DNA of 64,000 bases from Spirochaetaceae bacterium bin103 (GCA_002238925.1 MPNH01000002.1:62001-126000), one strand, 5' to 3'; shown: positions 1 to 9,299, counted from the stretch's first letter. Made by a program: numbers and translations. Notes: generated by a model from the sequence alone, not told the origin.

Positions 1-101
1 CCTGAGACCAACGAGCTTCGGTCGTCTCGAAATTGCATCAGTCTATCGGCGACTTCGGAGTAGAATTTGGTCCACCCGAATCCGTGTCCTTCATTGTCCA
101 T
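1..101 (-). CDS. Partial gene at the left edge (N-terminus only), possibly McrB-like
   Basis: Only the first 33 codons lie in the window. The ATG at 101 is preceded by a clear AGGAG Shine-Dalgarno about 8 bases upstream, and the frame stays open to the window edge. The visible protein begins MDNEGHGFGWTKFYSE and continues with a hydrophilic helix-like stretch (VADRLMQFRDDRS). A short N-terminal segment of the form W-x-x-F/L-Y-x-E-x-A-D-R-L-x-x-x-R/K-x-D/N-R is what I recall at the start of McrB-type AAA restriction ATPases, so this may be a restriction-system gene. That is inference from about 30 residues. The gene is co-oriented with the VOC gene, 61 bases beyond its stop. Confidence 0.5.
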   Translation of the reverse strand, partial: MDNEGHGFGWTKFYSEVADRLMQFRDDRSSLVS

Positions 102-162
102 ACTCGTGACTCCTAACGTGGACTATTGTTCGCAAATTTGGTCTTCACGATCGGTCAACCAG

Positions 163-618
163 CTACGTCGGCAAGGTGGGGGATTGGTAGAGTTCGAGGG
201 AGATGCCATCGGGGTCGCTGAAGTAGGCGATGGTGCCGCCGCGGGCGCCGGTGTCGGGGTTGGGTTCCAGGTGCACGGGGTCGGATACCACGGCCACGCC
301 GCACGCACGCAGGTGGGCTACGGCGGCGTGGATGTCGGCTACCCCGAAGGCGATGTGGGAGGTGCCGGGATTGGGAATCTGCAGATCCACCTTGGCGCCG
401 GCGGGTTCGTACTGGATCAACTCCAGCGCCGGGTGCGGGGAATCGGCATGGTACAGGATGGCGTTGTGCATGGTGATGCCCGGGTGCGCGATGGCGCTGG
501 CGATGTCTTCGGTGCGCGTGACCCGCGAGCGCAGGCTCATGCCCATCACGTCGCGGTAGAACGCGAGTGAGCGCTCCAGGTCGGTGACGATGAGGCAGTA
601 GTGGTTGATCGAAAACAT
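163..618 (-). CDS. VOC-family (glyoxalase/dioxygenase fold) protein
   Basis: The 151-residue protein begins MFSINHYCLIVTDLERS and has the two beta-alpha-beta-beta-beta modules of the vicinal oxygen chelate fold. The first starts at the N-terminus (His6 in NHYCLIV, then SLAFYRDVMGM); the second begins around GTSHIAFGVADIHAAVAHL and ends in YFSDPDGISLELYQ. The conserved DPDG-x-x-x-E/L-x-E ending is typical, and His and Glu positions for a divalent metal are present. The ATG at 618 is chosen because GGAGGAGGAG sits 7-9 bases upstream; the frame is open farther upstream, into the neighbouring gene. It follows two amidohydrolase genes and may share their transcript. Its substrate cannot be told: glyoxalase, ring-cleavage and antibiotic-resistance activities all use this fold. 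Confidence 0.85.
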   Translation of the reverse strand: MFSINHYCLIVTDLERSLAFYRDVMGMSLRSRVTRTEDIASAIAHPGITMHNAILYHADSPHPALELIQYEPAGAKVDLQIPNPGTSHIAFGVADIHAAVAHLRACGVAVVSDPVHLEPNPDTGARGGTIAYFSDPDGISLELYQSPTLPT

Positions 619-641
619 GGCGCTTCTCCTCCTCCGCCCCG

Positions 642-1529
642 TCACGGGAGCGGAATATCGAACATGCGGGCGGTGTTCAGCCCGAGGATGTTCTCCTTGT
701 CGCGGTCGGGAATGTCGGCGTAGAACACCGGGCCGAGCGGAAAGGTAAAGGTGAGTTGCGGGACGTCGGAGCCGTACAGGATCTTTTCGCTGCCGGCGCG
801 CCGCACCGCGTACTCCACCAGCCCGTAATGGCGCCCGGCGGAGCCGGACAGGTCTACGTAGGCGTTGTCCAGCCGCGCCGCCACGGCCATCGCTTCTTCC
901 ACTCCTTCCCAGCGGTCAAAGCCCATCGTGTGCGCCAGGATCACCGGCACGGACGGGAACTCGCGCGCCACCTTGGCCACCGCCTCGGCGCCGCAGTAGG
1001 CGCGCTGCGCCTCCGGGCCGGTGTGGATCAGGATCGGGTAGCCGTGGTCGCGCGCGTATTCGAACGCCGGACGGTAGCGCGGGTCGGTGATCTTGACCGG
1101 GTGGCTGTACTGGGTGGGGTGCAGCTTGATGCCGCGCATGCGCGGGTGGCGCAGACAGCGCTCCAGCTCGCTGGCCATCAGCTCCGGATAAGCGGGGTGC
1201 ACTACCACGTAGCCCAGGTAGCGGTCCGGGAATTGGTCCAGCGCCGCCAGCACCTCGTCGTTGCCGGCCCGGATGTCGCCGCTGAAGATTGCCCAGATCG
1301 AGCTCACTACCGCCACCCGGATGCCGATCCGGCTCATCTGGCGTGCCAGCTCGACGGGATCCGCGGCTGCTTCGTACACCGCCGGCGCATGGCCGAAATG
1401 CAGGTGGTTGTCGAAGATCACCAGATCGTCGTAAGGCGGACCCGCACGCGCCACCTCTGCCACGCGGCTGGGCCCGAACGCACCACCTGCATTCGTCCCG
1501 CCACCGCGATCCTCGTTGCCGCCGCTCAC
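642..1529 (-). CDS. Amidohydrolase-family (PF04909-like) TIM-barrel hydrolase or decarboxylase
   Basis: The 295-residue protein shows the metal-binding HxH motif in VIFDNHLHFG (about residue 30), a substrate-loop lysine in RGIKLHPT, a His in ILIHTGP, a second His in VILAHTMGF and the terminal Asp in ILYGSDVPQ. These are the landmarks of the amidohydrolase_2 family, whose members hydrolyse or decarboxylate lactones and aromatic or dicarboxylic acids. The start is GTG at 1529, overlapping the upstream stop by four bases (GTGA), so translation is probably coupled to the preceding amidohydrolase gene. The frame is open for another 600 bases upstream but that part only shadows the neighbour. The neighbours (flavin oxidoreductase, second amidohydrolase, VOC protein) suggest a catabolic pathway. 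The substrate is not recognisable. Confidence 0.85.
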   Translation of the reverse strand: MSGGNEDRGGGTNAGGAFGPSRVAEVARAGPPYDDLVIFDNHLHFGHAPAVYEAAADPVELARQMSRIGIRVAVVSSIWAIFSGDIRAGNDEVLAALDQFPDRYLGYVVVHPAYPELMASELERCLRHPRMRGIKLHPTQYSHPVKITDPRYRPAFEYARDHGYPILIHTGPEAQRAYCGAEAVAKVAREFPSVPVILAHTMGFDRWEGVEEAMAVAARLDNAYVDLSGSAGRHYGLVEYAVRRAGSEKILYGSDVPQLTFTFPLGPVFYADIPDRDKENILGLNTARMFDIPLP

Positions 1530-2314
1530 CACCGCACCTCGTCGAGCAGGCGCTGCAGGTTGGCGCCGGCAATGCGGCGACGTTGGTCGTCGTCGATCTC
1601 CGCCGCCTGCAGGGTGGCCAGAGCGGCGCCGCGGCCGCCGATCGGCAGCCCGGTTCCGAACAGCAGGCGGTCCGCCCCCACCTCCCGGCACAGCAGTTCG
1701 ATGCCCAGGAACACGTCGTGGTAGGACAGGTCGGCGTACAGGTTGGGACACGCCTGCAGCAAGGCAACCGCCACCCGGGTGAGCTGGAAGTTGAGCCGCA
1801 GGATCACGATCGGCAGCCGCGGATAGGTGTGGCACAGCTCGTGCAGCACATCGGGCGTGAAGCCGGTACCGGGGTCGTCCAGGTAGCGGCCCAGGTCGGT
1901 GCCGCTGAGGAACAGCGGAATGCGGTGCCGCTCCAGGGTCTTGAGCAGCGGCCCGGCCGACCACGGCGCGATACTGTAGCGGTTGTGCGACGGCGGATTC
2001 ATGCGCGCGGCGCGTACGCCGTGTTCGCGCATCAGGCCGATCAACTCGTCCGGTGCCGGGAACTCGCCGGTGTGGTGCGGCATCACGATCCAGCACGGCA
2101 GCAACCGCTCGCTGCCGGCGATCTGCTCCAGCAGCCACTGGTTGCCGTGGCGGGGGAAGTACTCCTCGGCCGATATCGCGTACACCAGCGCGCGCCGGAT
2201 CCCCTGCACGTCGAGTTCCGCCTGCAGCCCCGCGGTGTCCGTGATCAGGCCGGGGCGGTGCCGGCGCGACGGACCCAACCCACAGTTGCAGTCGAACAGG
2301 TCGAGGGCTTCCAC
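1526..2314 (-). CDS. Amidohydrolase-related protein lacking the HxH motif
   Basis: The 262-residue protein starts at GTG (MEALDLFDCNCGLGP), two bases after the stop of the flavin oxidoreductase gene. It has the layout of PF04909 amidohydrolases: an N-terminal Asp segment, HGVRAARMNPP, PIVILRLNFQ, NLYADLSYHD and a C-terminal RLLFGTGLPI followed by an Arg-Arg-Ile-Ala-Gly-Ala-Asn-Leu-Gln motif. The metal-binding HxH is replaced by CNC (DCNCG), and the usual terminal Asp (GSD/GTD) is GTG. Either it binds metal differently or it is a non-catalytic or repurposed paralogue of the intact enzyme encoded immediately downstream. The overlap with that gene suggests the two proteins are made together and might associate. 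Confidence 0.8.
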   Translation of the reverse strand: MEALDLFDCNCGLGPSRRHRPGLITDTAGLQAELDVQGIRRALVYAISAEEYFPRHGNQWLLEQIAGSERLLPCWIVMPHHTGEFPAPDELIGLMREHGVRAARMNPPSHNRYSIAPWSAGPLLKTLERHRIPLFLSGTDLGRYLDDPGTGFTPDVLHELCHTYPRLPIVILRLNFQLTRVAVALLQACPNLYADLSYHDVFLGIELLCREVGADRLLFGTGLPIGGRGAALATLQAAEIDDDQRRRIAGANLQRLLDEVRW

Positions 2315-2316
2315 GC

Positions 2317-3423
2317 TCAGCCGGAAGCGTCCGCTGCGGCGGGCGCCGTGGACGCGGCGTTCTGAAATTGCGGGAATACCTGCTCCGCCAGCAGGCGCAT
2401 CGAGCGCTCGCGCTGCTCGCGCTCCATCAGGGCGCCGTAGTGGGTAAGCATGACGCGTCCGATGCCCAGCTCCCGGAGCGATGCGATCTGTTCCGCCACC
2501 CGGTTCGGCGAGCCCACGAACATTTCCGGCGCCGCCGGATCGGGGTGCGCGCCGTACGCCTCCGCGGGCAGCGGCATGTGCGGCGTACGCACCTCCTGGT
2601 CAGGGTCGGGCGGGTTCCAGCGGGCGCGGATTCCGTTGACGTATTCCAGCCAGGCGGTCAACCGCGGCAGGAACTCGGCGCGCGCGGCGGTGTCGGAGTC
2701 CGCCACGAAGCAGTCGCGCCAGATCCAGCACTGTGCCAGCAGGTCGCGCACCTCCGCCTCGTCGCACCCCGCCGCGCGCAACCCGTCGCTGTACAGTTGC
2801 ACGGTCTCCCGCGCCGAGTCGGTGGAAAAACTGCGCATCAGCACCGGCCGCCGCTGCGCCGCCATCTGGCGCACGGCCGGCGGCCCCACCGCCGCGCGCA
2901 GCACTGGCGGATGCGGCTGCTGCACCGGGTGCGGACGCACCTCCGGCAGCACCACGTCCCAGTACTTGCCGTGAAACTCCAGCCCGCCGCGTGCGGCCCA
3001 GCACTTGATCAGCAGCTCCTCCGCTTCGTCCAGACACTCGCGCCCGAACTGCACCGAGGTGCCGAAGCCGCGGTACTCGTAGGCATTGAACGCGGAACCG
3101 CGCGCGATGCCGACGATCACCCGACCGCCGCTCAGGTTGTCGAGCAACGCGAGCTGCTCAGCTACTCGCACCGGGTGGTACAGCGCCATCTCCAGCACCG
3201 CGAACCCGAGCTTCACCCGCCTGGTCTGCATCGCCACCGCGGTGGCGAACATGATCGGGTCGGCGTACACGGTCTCGCCGGTGAAGTGGTGCTCCGAGAA
3301 CCATACGGCGTCGTAGCCCAACTGCTCGGCCAGGCGCGCCTCGGCGAGCGCCTCCTCTATGGCGCGGGCGTCCCCGGATCGCCCAGCCCGGGTGATGTGA
3401 TACGAGAAATGGCCGAACTGCAT
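2317..3423 (-). CDS. LLM-class (luciferase-like) flavin-dependent oxidoreductase
   Basis: The 368-residue protein has the bacterial-luciferase fold signature. MQFGHFSYHI opens strand 1, then come AEQLGYDAVWFSEHHF (about residues 33-48), a YADPIMFATAVA segment, HPVRVAEQLALLDNLSGGR (about residues 83-101) and GIARGSAFNAYEYRGFG. Family members use reduced FMN or F420 to oxidise small substrates. Roughly residues 180-205 (LRAAVGPPAVRQMAAQRRP) are a little divergent from the usual AA-x-S-x-x-S-x-x-x-A-A pattern. The gene heads a tight cluster with two amidohydrolase genes (2-base spacing, then 4-base overlap), so oxidation followed by hydrolysis of one compound is plausible. No strong Shine-Dalgarno precedes the ATG, which directly follows a terminator-like hairpin. 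Confidence 0.85.
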   Translation of the reverse strand: MQFGHFSYHITRAGRSGDARAIEEALAEARLAEQLGYDAVWFSEHHFTGETVYADPIMFATAVAMQTRRVKLGFAVLEMALYHPVRVAEQLALLDNLSGGRVIVGIARGSAFNAYEYRGFGTSVQFGRECLDEAEELLIKCWAARGGLEFHGKYWDVVLPEVRPHPVQQPHPPVLRAAVGPPAVRQMAAQRRPVLMRSFSTDSARETVQLYSDGLRAAGCDEAEVRDLLAQCWIWRDCFVADSDTAARAEFLPRLTAWLEYVNGIRARWNPPDPDQEVRTPHMPLPAEAYGAHPDPAAPEMFVGSPNRVAEQIASLRELGIGRVMLTHYGALMEREQRERSMRLLAEQVFPQFQNAASTAPAAADASG

Positions 3424-3439
3424 TACTGCATTACAAACA

Positions 3440-3463
3440 CTGGCGCCCCGTGGAGGGCGCCAG
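3440..3463 (-). terminator. Probable Rho-independent terminator after the peptide-binding protein gene
   Basis: A perfect 9-base-pair stem (CTGGCGCCC / GGGCGCCAG) with a 6-base loop lies between the binding-protein stop and the ATG of the flavin oxidoreductase. Read on the minus strand it is followed by TGTTTGT. It could partly uncouple expression of the binding protein from the downstream enzyme genes. Confidence 0.5.
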
Positions 3464-3489
3464 CTCGAGTTTGTCGCGACAGAGTGTGG

Positions 3490-5034
3490 CTAATTGCCAA
3501 ACCGGATCGGTGCGAAGTTGTAGCGCCCGGCGCCCTGTGGGTGCGGGCGATAACCGTCCAGATCCTTGCTCAACGAGTCGAACACCACGAGTTGTCCCAA
3601 GGTCAGCACGAACTGCCCCGCCTCGTGCTCGCGCACCAGGTTGGCGATTTCCTCGCGGAACGCATCCGGCTCCAGCGCGGTCGCGTCCTGCAGCCGCTGC
3701 CACCACTCGGGATGACGCTCGGGGATGCCGGCGTAATGCGAGTGTTGGCGCCCGATGGAATCCCACAGCGAGTGGTAGTAGGTGGGCTTGACCGCGGTCG
3801 CCGAGAACGCCGCCTGGTAGTCGCGGGAGTCGCGCAGCCGGGTCAGCAGGGTCGCCACTTCCTCGCCCTTGAGCGTGATGTTGATGCCGGCCTCCTTGGC
3901 GGTCGCCTGGATGAGCTGGGCGCCGGTCTCCCACTGCGGACCGGTGCGGTGCCACATCAACTCGAACTCAATGCCGTCCGGATAGCCGGCCTCGGCCAGC
4001 AGTTCACGTGCCCTGGCGATGTTCTGCGGGTAGTAGTCGTTCTCGACGGCGGAGATCGAGTGCGGGCTGTCGTCGGCGATCAGGGTGGCGCGCGCGGGAC
4101 TGTAGCCGCCGGCCACGCCGCGGATGAACTGGTCGCGGTTGACCGCGTAGCTGAACGCGCGCCGCACCAGCTCGTTGTCGAACGGCGCGATGCGGTTGTT
4201 CAACAGGACGAAGTAGATGCCGGTGTTGAGGATCTTGTCGCTCTCCAGGATCGGAATGCTGGAAATCGCCTGCATCTCCGGCACCCGCGCCGCCGGCACG
4301 TTGAGGATCATGTCCAGATCTCCCTGCCGGAACTGGGCGATGCGTACGTCGATGTCCGGGATGAACTTGATTACCACGCCGTCCAGGTAGGGCTGGCCCT
4401 CTTCCCAGTAGTCGTCGAACTTCGTAAGCCGGATCTCCTGGCCGCGATCCCACGCTTCGAACATGAACGGGCCGGTGCCGATCGGGCTGGTCTTGAGCTC
4501 CTCGGGCAGCATGCCCTCGGGCACGATCCACGCCTCGTCCATGATGATCGCCAGGAACGAGTTGTTGGGCTGCGTCAAATGCACCACCACGGTGTGGTCG
4601 TCGACAATTTCCACGTGATCGAGGTCGCGCAGCAGCGTGTGCACGGTGAGCCCAATCTCCGGGTTGGCGGCATTCTCGAGCGAGTGCTTGACGTCCGCCG
4701 CGTCGAAGTCGGATCCATCATGGAACTTGACCCCGCGCCGCAAGTTGAACGTGACCGCGGTGTTGTCGTCGTTCCACTGCCACGACTCGGCCAGCAGTCC
4801 CACCGGCTGCATGCTGTCGTAGTCGAGCGCGACCAGGCCCTGGTAGATGCTGCGTCCCGGAATCTGGTCGTTCCAACTGCCGGTATGCCAGGCGGCCACC
4901 GACTTCGGTTCGCCGGCAATCGCCACGCGCAGCGCCGATTGGCCAATCGCCATCTGTTCGCCGCCGCCACCGGCGTACAGCGCGGTCCCGGCCACCAGCA
5001 GCAGAGCGCCGGCCAGCAAGATGATTCGCTTCAT
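3490..5034 (-). CDS. ABC transporter substrate-binding protein, family 5 (peptide/nickel/opine type)
   Basis: The 514-residue secreted protein begins with a signal peptide (MKRIILLAGALLLVAGTALYA) followed by GGGGEQ. It shows the family-5 pattern: LAESWQWNDDNTAVTFNLRR (about residues 81-100), GVKFHDGSDFDAADVKHSLE, an internal PIGTGPFMFEAW segment, RRAFSYAVNRDQFI and late LLAEAGYPDGIEFEL. These proteins deliver oligopeptides, glycosides, opines or other small molecules to Dpp/Opp permeases. The partner genes are probably the ATPases at 7220-9285 and permeases at 9300-11133, although three transcription units separate them. A GGGGGA Shine-Dalgarno lies about 7 bases before the ATG. There is no lipobox cysteine after the leader. 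Confidence 0.93.
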   Translation of the reverse strand: MKRIILLAGALLLVAGTALYAGGGGEQMAIGQSALRVAIAGEPKSVAAWHTGSWNDQIPGRSIYQGLVALDYDSMQPVGLLAESWQWNDDNTAVTFNLRRGVKFHDGSDFDAADVKHSLENAANPEIGLTVHTLLRDLDHVEIVDDHTVVVHLTQPNNSFLAIIMDEAWIVPEGMLPEELKTSPIGTGPFMFEAWDRGQEIRLTKFDDYWEEGQPYLDGVVIKFIPDIDVRIAQFRQGDLDMILNVPAARVPEMQAISSIPILESDKILNTGIYFVLLNNRIAPFDNELVRRAFSYAVNRDQFIRGVAGGYSPARATLIADDSPHSISAVENDYYPQNIARARELLAEAGYPDGIEFELMWHRTGPQWETGAQLIQATAKEAGINITLKGEEVATLLTRLRDSRDYQAAFSATAVKPTYYHSLWDSIGRQHSHYAGIPERHPEWWQRLQDATALEPDAFREEIANLVREHEAGQFVLTLGQLVVFDSLSKDLDGYRPHPQGAGRYNFAPIRFGN

Positions 5035-5253
5035 GTTTCGTCCCCCTTGTTGAACGGGTATGATGTGCCGCGAGTTGCAGCCGGCTCCCGGGCCGGTTCG
5101 GGCAAATCAAGCGGCCCAGCGGCCCGAAACCGTCGCCTGTGGCTACGCTTCAGAGTCCGCCCGGCCTGGCGCCGTCAGCCCGTTGCACTCCGGCAGACTG
5201 TCAGTGAGCCACGAAAACCGGGCGCGGTCAAGGACGAGAGGAGCAGCGAGCCG

Positions 5254-5958
5254 ATGAAGCTATGCATCGACACGTTTAATGAAGAGGTTCTGGATGAGGT
5301 ACTCGCCTCCGGCCTGATTCACGGTCTGACCATGAATCCGCTGGTGATGGCGGAGGAGGGACGCACCGACTACCTGGACCGGGTGCAGCGGATGAGCGCG
5401 CGGGTGGCCGGGCCGGTGCTGGTGCAGGTGGCGAGCCGCGACCCGGAGCGGATGCTGGAGGAGGCGCGCCTGCTGGCGTCGCTGGAACCGCGCATCCACG
5501 TCAAGATCGCGTTCGACAGCGCCGCCGCGGCGGGGGTGGTGCGCCGGCTGCACGACGAGGGGATCAAGACCGCCGCCACCATCATCTACAACGCCCTGCA
5601 GGCATACCTGGCCGCCGAGGCGGGGGCTGCCATCGTGGCGCTGTTCGAGGGCGGGCTGCACGGCATCAGCAAGAATCCGATTTCGGTAGAGCGCAGCGAG
5701 CGGCCGAGCATCTCGCGCGCCGCCCGGCAGATCGTCGACCGGCACGGCTACGGAGCGCAGGTGCTGGTGGGCGCGCGGGAACCGATCCAGGTGGTGGAGG
5801 CAGCCCTTGCCGGGGCGCACCTGTGCACGGTCAAGCTGGCGGTGTTCCGCGACCTGTTCTACGACCACGAGACCGCATTCCGGACCGGGGCGTTCACCGA
5901 CGCCTGGCGCGCGGTGTACGGCGGCCACGACTGGATCGACCGCCCAGCGGACCGATGA
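5254..5958 (+). CDS. Transaldolase / fructose-6-phosphate aldolase-like protein
   Basis: The 234-residue protein fits the short transaldolase subfamily (FSA/TalC, about 215-230 residues). It begins MKLCIDTFNEEVLDEVL, has the LTMNPLVMAEEG loop (equivalent of TTNPSL) and the Schiff-base lysine at Lys84 in HVKIAFD, matching Lys85 of E. coli FSA. It also has KTAATIIYNALQAYLAAEAGA (split over the usual TATAIF-x-x-x-QA region). The family splits or joins dihydroxyacetone units and aldehydes. Its last four bases overlap the aminotransferase start (ATGA), and the two Dpp-type ATPase genes follow without gaps. Annotated start: ATG with GAGAGGAG about 12 bases upstream. Some motif residues differ from FSA, so the substrate is probably not fructose-6-phosphate. 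Confidence 0.85.
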   Translation: MKLCIDTFNEEVLDEVLASGLIHGLTMNPLVMAEEGRTDYLDRVQRMSARVAGPVLVQVASRDPERMLEEARLLASLEPRIHVKIAFDSAAAAGVVRRLHDEGIKTAATIIYNALQAYLAAEAGAAIVALFEGGLHGISKNPISVERSERPSISRAARQIVDRHGYGAQVLVGAREPIQVVEAALAGAHLCTVKLAVFRDLFYDHETAFRTGAFTDAWRAVYGGHDWIDRPADR

Positions 5959-7220
5959 GCGGCTCGGGAGACGGCTATCCCCGGTCCCGGCGAGAGTTCG
6001 CCGCCGCGCGCAACCTTATCCCGGGCGGGGTCACCGCGGCGCGCCGCCCCACCTCCTTCAGCGACGTGGCGGACTGGCCGATCTACACCGAGCGCGTGGA
6101 TGGCTGCTTCGTGTGGGACGTCGACGGCAACCGCTACATCGACTACCTGTGCGCATTCGGGCCGATCGTGCTCGGCTACCGCAACCGGCGCGTCAACGAG
6201 GCCGCGATCCGGGAGATCCGGCGCGGCTTCATCGCCAACCTGTCGTTCACCATCCAGAACCGGCTCGCCGAGCGGCTGATCGAGCTGCTGCCGAGCGCCG
6301 AACGGGTGCTGTTCACCAAGACCGGATCGGATGCCTGCACCCTGGCGGTGCGCCTGGCGCGCGGCTACACGGGCCGCGACCGGGTGGTGCGTTGGGGCTA
6401 CCACGGCTGGCACGACTGGTGCCTCGGCCGCAAGGGCGCCGGTGAGGTGCTTGGCCAGCGCAAGGGCCCCTACCTTGACACCGCAGGGGTTCCGGACCAG
6501 GTCGCGGAGCTGACCGATACCTTCGTATATGGCGACTTGGCGTCGCTGGAGCAGACCCTGGAGCGCCACCGTGGCGAGGTGGCGTGCATCATCCTGCAGC
6601 CGTTCGAGTTCGAGCTGCCGCCGGAGGGGTTCCTGCAGGGGGTGCGGGCGCTCGCCGACCGCCACGGCGCGGTGCTGGTGTTCGACGAAATCCGCACCTG
6701 GCCGCGGGTCCACCTTGGCGGCGCGCAGCAGTACCTGGGCGTGACCCCGGATCTCACCGCGATCAGCAAGGCGCTGGCCAACGGCTACCCGATCTCGGCG
6801 CTGGTGGGTAAGGCCGAGGTGATGGAGGCCGACGTGTTCTACTCCAGCACCTACCTGGTGAGCACGTTCGAGATGGCGGCGGCGCTGGAGACGCTGCGCC
6901 AACTGCAGGCGGGGGCGCTGGAGCGGATCTGGGAGTTGGGCCGGCGCTTCAGCGACGGGCTCGCGCAACTGGTGGCCGGCAGCGGCGTGGAGGCGAGCGT
7001 GCTCGGCATTGCGCCGCAGCCGTTCCTGCTGTTCGACAGCGGCGACCCCGAACGCGACCTGGAGCGCAAGCGCGTGTTCTACCGTCGCGCGCTCGACCAC
7101 GGCGTGTTTCTGCACCCCAACACCCACTGGTTCATCAGCAGCGCCCACAGCCCTTACCTGGTCGACCAGACACTGGCGGCGCTGGGGCGCTCCCTGCACG
7201 CAGTGCAGGCGCTCGACTGA
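5955..7220 (+). CDS. Class III PLP aminotransferase, glutamate-1-semialdehyde-aminomutase-like
   Basis: The 421-residue protein carries the fold-type I class III hallmarks: [11 protein letters not shown] near the N-terminus as in HemL-like enzymes, [22 protein letters not shown] (cofactor-phosphate region, about 118-139), [21 protein letters not shown] (cofactor Asp, about 240) and the Schiff-base lysine at Lys272 in [11 protein letters not shown]. Such enzymes move amino groups on semialdehydes, amino sugars or beta-amino acids. The ATG overlaps the transaldolase stop (ATGA), and its own stop overlaps the ATPase start by one base (TGATG). It is therefore embedded in a co-translated unit with sugar-aldolase and transport genes. 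A true HemL role is unlikely in this context; a catabolic semialdehyde or amino-sugar substrate is more likely. Confidence 0.88.
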   Translation: MSGSGDGYPRSRREFAAARNLIPGGVTAARRPTSFSDVADWPIYTERVDGCFVWDVDGNRYIDYLCAFGPIVLGYRNRRVNEAAIREIRRGFIANLSFTIQNRLAERLIELLPSAERVLFTKTGSDACTLAVRLARGYTGRDRVVRWGYHGWHDWCLGRKGAGEVLGQRKGPYLDTAGVPDQVAELTDTFVYGDLASLEQTLERHRGEVACIILQPFEFELPPEGFLQGVRALADRHGAVLVFDEIRTWPRVHLGGAQQYLGVTPDLTAISKALANGYPISALVGKAEVMEADVFYSSTYLVSTFEMAAALETLRQLQAGALERIWELGRRFSDGLAQLVAGSGVEASVLGIAPQPFLLFDSGDPERDLERKRVFYRRALDHGVFLHPNTHWFISSAHSPYLVDQTLAALGRSLHAVQALD

Positions 7221-8254
7221 TGGCCCTCGCCCATGCCGCGGCGCCACTGTTGCAGGTGGAGGACTTGGCGGTGACATTCCGCACCCCGGAGGGCCTGATT
7301 CACGCCGTCAACGGAATCGACCTGCGGGTGGACGACGGCGAAATCGTGGGTCTGGTGGGGGAATCGGGGTGCGGCAAGAGCGTCACCGCGCTCTCCATTC
7401 TCGGACTGGTGCCGGTCCCCCCCGGACGCTTCGACAGCGGAGCGATCCGGTTCCGGGGAGAGGATCTGCTGCGCAAGAGCGAACGCGAAATGCAGCACAT
7501 CCGCGGCAACGACATCGCGATGGTGTTCCAGGATCCGATGGCCTCGCTCAACCCGGTGTTCCCGGTCGGCGACCAGATCGCCGAGGCCGTGGAGTTGCAC
7601 CAGGCGCAGTCGCGCGCCGCTGCCGCGGAGCTTGCGGTCGACGCGCTGCGCCAAGTGGGCGTACCGCTGCCGGAACAGCGCGCCCACGAGTACCCCCACC
7701 AGCTCAGCGGCGGAATGAGGCAGCGGGTGATGATCGCGATGGCGCTGTCGTGCGGCCCGCAGCTCCTGATCGCCGACGAACCCACCACCGCCCTGGACGT
7801 CACCATTCAGGCGCAGATCCTGCACCTGCTGCGCGACTTGGCGCGCCGCCGCGACATGGCAGTCCTGTTGATCACCCACGACCTGGGGGTAGTAGCAGAG
7901 CTGGTAGACCGGGTTACGGTGATGTACACCGGACGTGTGGTGGAGCAGGCGGCGGTCGAACCGCTGTTCCGGGAACCCCGCCATCCCTACACACGCGCGC
8001 TGTTCGACTCAATGCCGCGCATGGAGGGCGAAATCGGGCGCCTGCAGGCGATCGGCGGCACGGTACCCGACGCCGGCGCGCTGCCGCCGGGCTGCACCTT
8101 CCATCCGCGCTGCCCCCAGGCCGCGGCGGTATGCGAACAGCGCGCGCCGCACCTGCTCGACACCGGCGCCAGCCACCTGGCCCGCTGCCTCCTGCACGAT
8201 ATTTCCGTACAACACCCGGGCACCGGCACACGTGCCCCGGCGGCGCAGAAGTAA
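7220..8254 (+). CDS. Dipeptide/oligopeptide ABC transporter ATPase, DppD/OppD type
   Basis: The 344-residue cytoplasmic ATPase has Walker A GESGCGKS (about residues 46-53), a Q-loop in [13 protein letters not shown], the ABC signature LSGGMRQRV, Walker [13 protein letters not shown] and the switch His in LLITHDLG. The C-terminal oligopeptide extension [18 protein letters not shown] carries the cysteines that hold a 4Fe-4S cluster in characterised relatives. The gene starts one base inside the aminotransferase stop and is followed two bases later by the second ATPase gene. It should energise a Dpp/Opp permease, most likely the one encoded convergently at 9300-11133. Confidence 0.95.
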   Translation: MALAHAAAPLLQVEDLAVTFRTPEGLIHAVNGIDLRVDDGEIVGLVGESGCGKSVTALSILGLVPVPPGRFDSGAIRFRGEDLLRKSEREMQHIRGNDIAMVFQDPMASLNPVFPVGDQIAEAVELHQAQSRAAAAELAVDALRQVGVPLPEQRAHEYPHQLSGGMRQRVMIAMALSCGPQLLIADEPTTALDVTIQAQILHLLRDLARRRDMAVLLITHDLGVVAELVDRVTVMYTGRVVEQAAVEPLFREPRHPYTRALFDSMPRMEGEIGRLQAIGGTVPDAGALPPGCTFHPRCPQAAAVCEQRAPHLLDTGASHLARCLLHDISVQHPGTGTRAPAAQK

Positions 8255-8256
8255 CG

Positions 8257-9285
8257 GTGAGCGGCACGGCCCGCGACCTCCCGCCGGCACCTTCGCCGAA
8301 GCATCCACAGGAAGCTCGCTCTGGCGCCCTCCTCGAGGTAATCGACCTGGTCAAGTATTTCCCTGTCATGGGCGGCTTCCCGCGCCGCGTGGTGGGCAAC
8401 ATCAAGGCGGTGGACGGCATCTCCTTCTCGCTCGCGCGGGGCGAGACCCTGGGCCTGGTGGGTGAGTCGGGCTGCGGCAAATCCACCGCCGGCCGCACTA
8501 TCCTGCGCCTGTACGAGCCCACCAGTGGGACGGTGAACTTCCGTGGCGAGCCGATCTTTGCCCTGCCGCGCGCCCAGCTCCGAGCCTTACGGCGCCACAT
8601 CCAGATCGTGTTCCAGGATCCGATCTCGTCGCTCGACCCGCGCAAGCGCGTGCGCGCGATCCTGGCGGAGCCGCTGTCCGTGCACCGGCTGGCCACCGGT
8701 GCCGCCCGCGAGCAGCGCATTGATGAGCTGCTGCTGCAGGTCGGTCTGTCCGCCACCCAGCGCAACCGCTACCCGCACGAGTTCAGCGGCGGGCAGCGGC
8801 AGAGAATCGGCATCGCCCGCGCCCTGGCCTCCGAACCGGAGGCCGTGATCTGCGACGAACCAGTGTCCTCCCTGGACGTGTCGATCCAGGCCCAGATCAT
8901 CAATCTGCTCGCCGACCTGCAGCGCGAACTGAACCTGTCCTACCTGTTCATCTCCCACAACCTCAGCGTGATCCGCCACATCTGCGACTGGGTCGCGGTG
9001 ATGTACCTGGGACGCATCGTGGAACTGGCCCCCAAGGCCACACTGTTCACGCAGCCGCTCCACCCCTACACCGAGGCGCTGCTGGCCGCCATCCCCAGCA
9101 CCGACCCCGCGGCCCGCACCGAGCAACCGCCGCTCGAAGGCGACGTGCCCAGCCCCATGGACCCGCCTCCCGGCTGCCGCTTCCACACCCGCTGCCCCCT
9201 GGCCACCGACCTCTGTAAACAGCAGGACCCAGCCCTCACCCCCCGCACCACCGCCGACCACCAGGTAGCCTGCCACCACCGCTGA
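8257..9285 (+). CDS. Dipeptide/oligopeptide ABC transporter ATPase, DppF/OppF type
   Basis: The 342-residue protein shows Walker [13 protein letters not shown]-loop [14 protein letters not shown], signature [15 protein letters not shown], Walker [13 protein letters not shown], switch His in FISHNLS and the C-terminal [17 protein letters not shown] motif. This is the second half-ATPase of a Dpp/Opp heterodimer. The start is taken as GTG at 8257, two bases after the previous stop; the frame is open far upstream but only antiparallels DppD coding sequence. About 30 Pro/Ala-rich residues precede the conserved [12 protein letters not shown], slightly long for the family. The stop is 14 bases from the convergent permease stop, with no obvious terminator hairpin between them. 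Confidence 0.94.
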   Translation: MSGTARDLPPAPSPKHPQEARSGALLEVIDLVKYFPVMGGFPRRVVGNIKAVDGISFSLARGETLGLVGESGCGKSTAGRTILRLYEPTSGTVNFRGEPIFALPRAQLRALRRHIQIVFQDPISSLDPRKRVRAILAEPLSVHRLATGAAREQRIDELLLQVGLSATQRNRYPHEFSGGQRQRIGIARALASEPEAVICDEPVSSLDVSIQAQIINLLADLQRELNLSYLFISHNLSVIRHICDWVAVMYLGRIVELAPKATLFTQPLHPYTEALLAAIPSTDPAARTEQPPLEGDVPSPMDPPPGCRFHTRCPLATDLCKQQDPALTPRTTADHQVACHHR

Positions 9286-9299
9286 GCGGAAGGACGAAG

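Noticed and set aside
2368..5253. A 1196-codon open frame on the plus strand through the flavin oxidoreductase and binding-protein genes
   Set aside because: It is antisense to two well-supported genes and Arg/His-rich; only its final part from 5254 is the real transaldolase-like gene.
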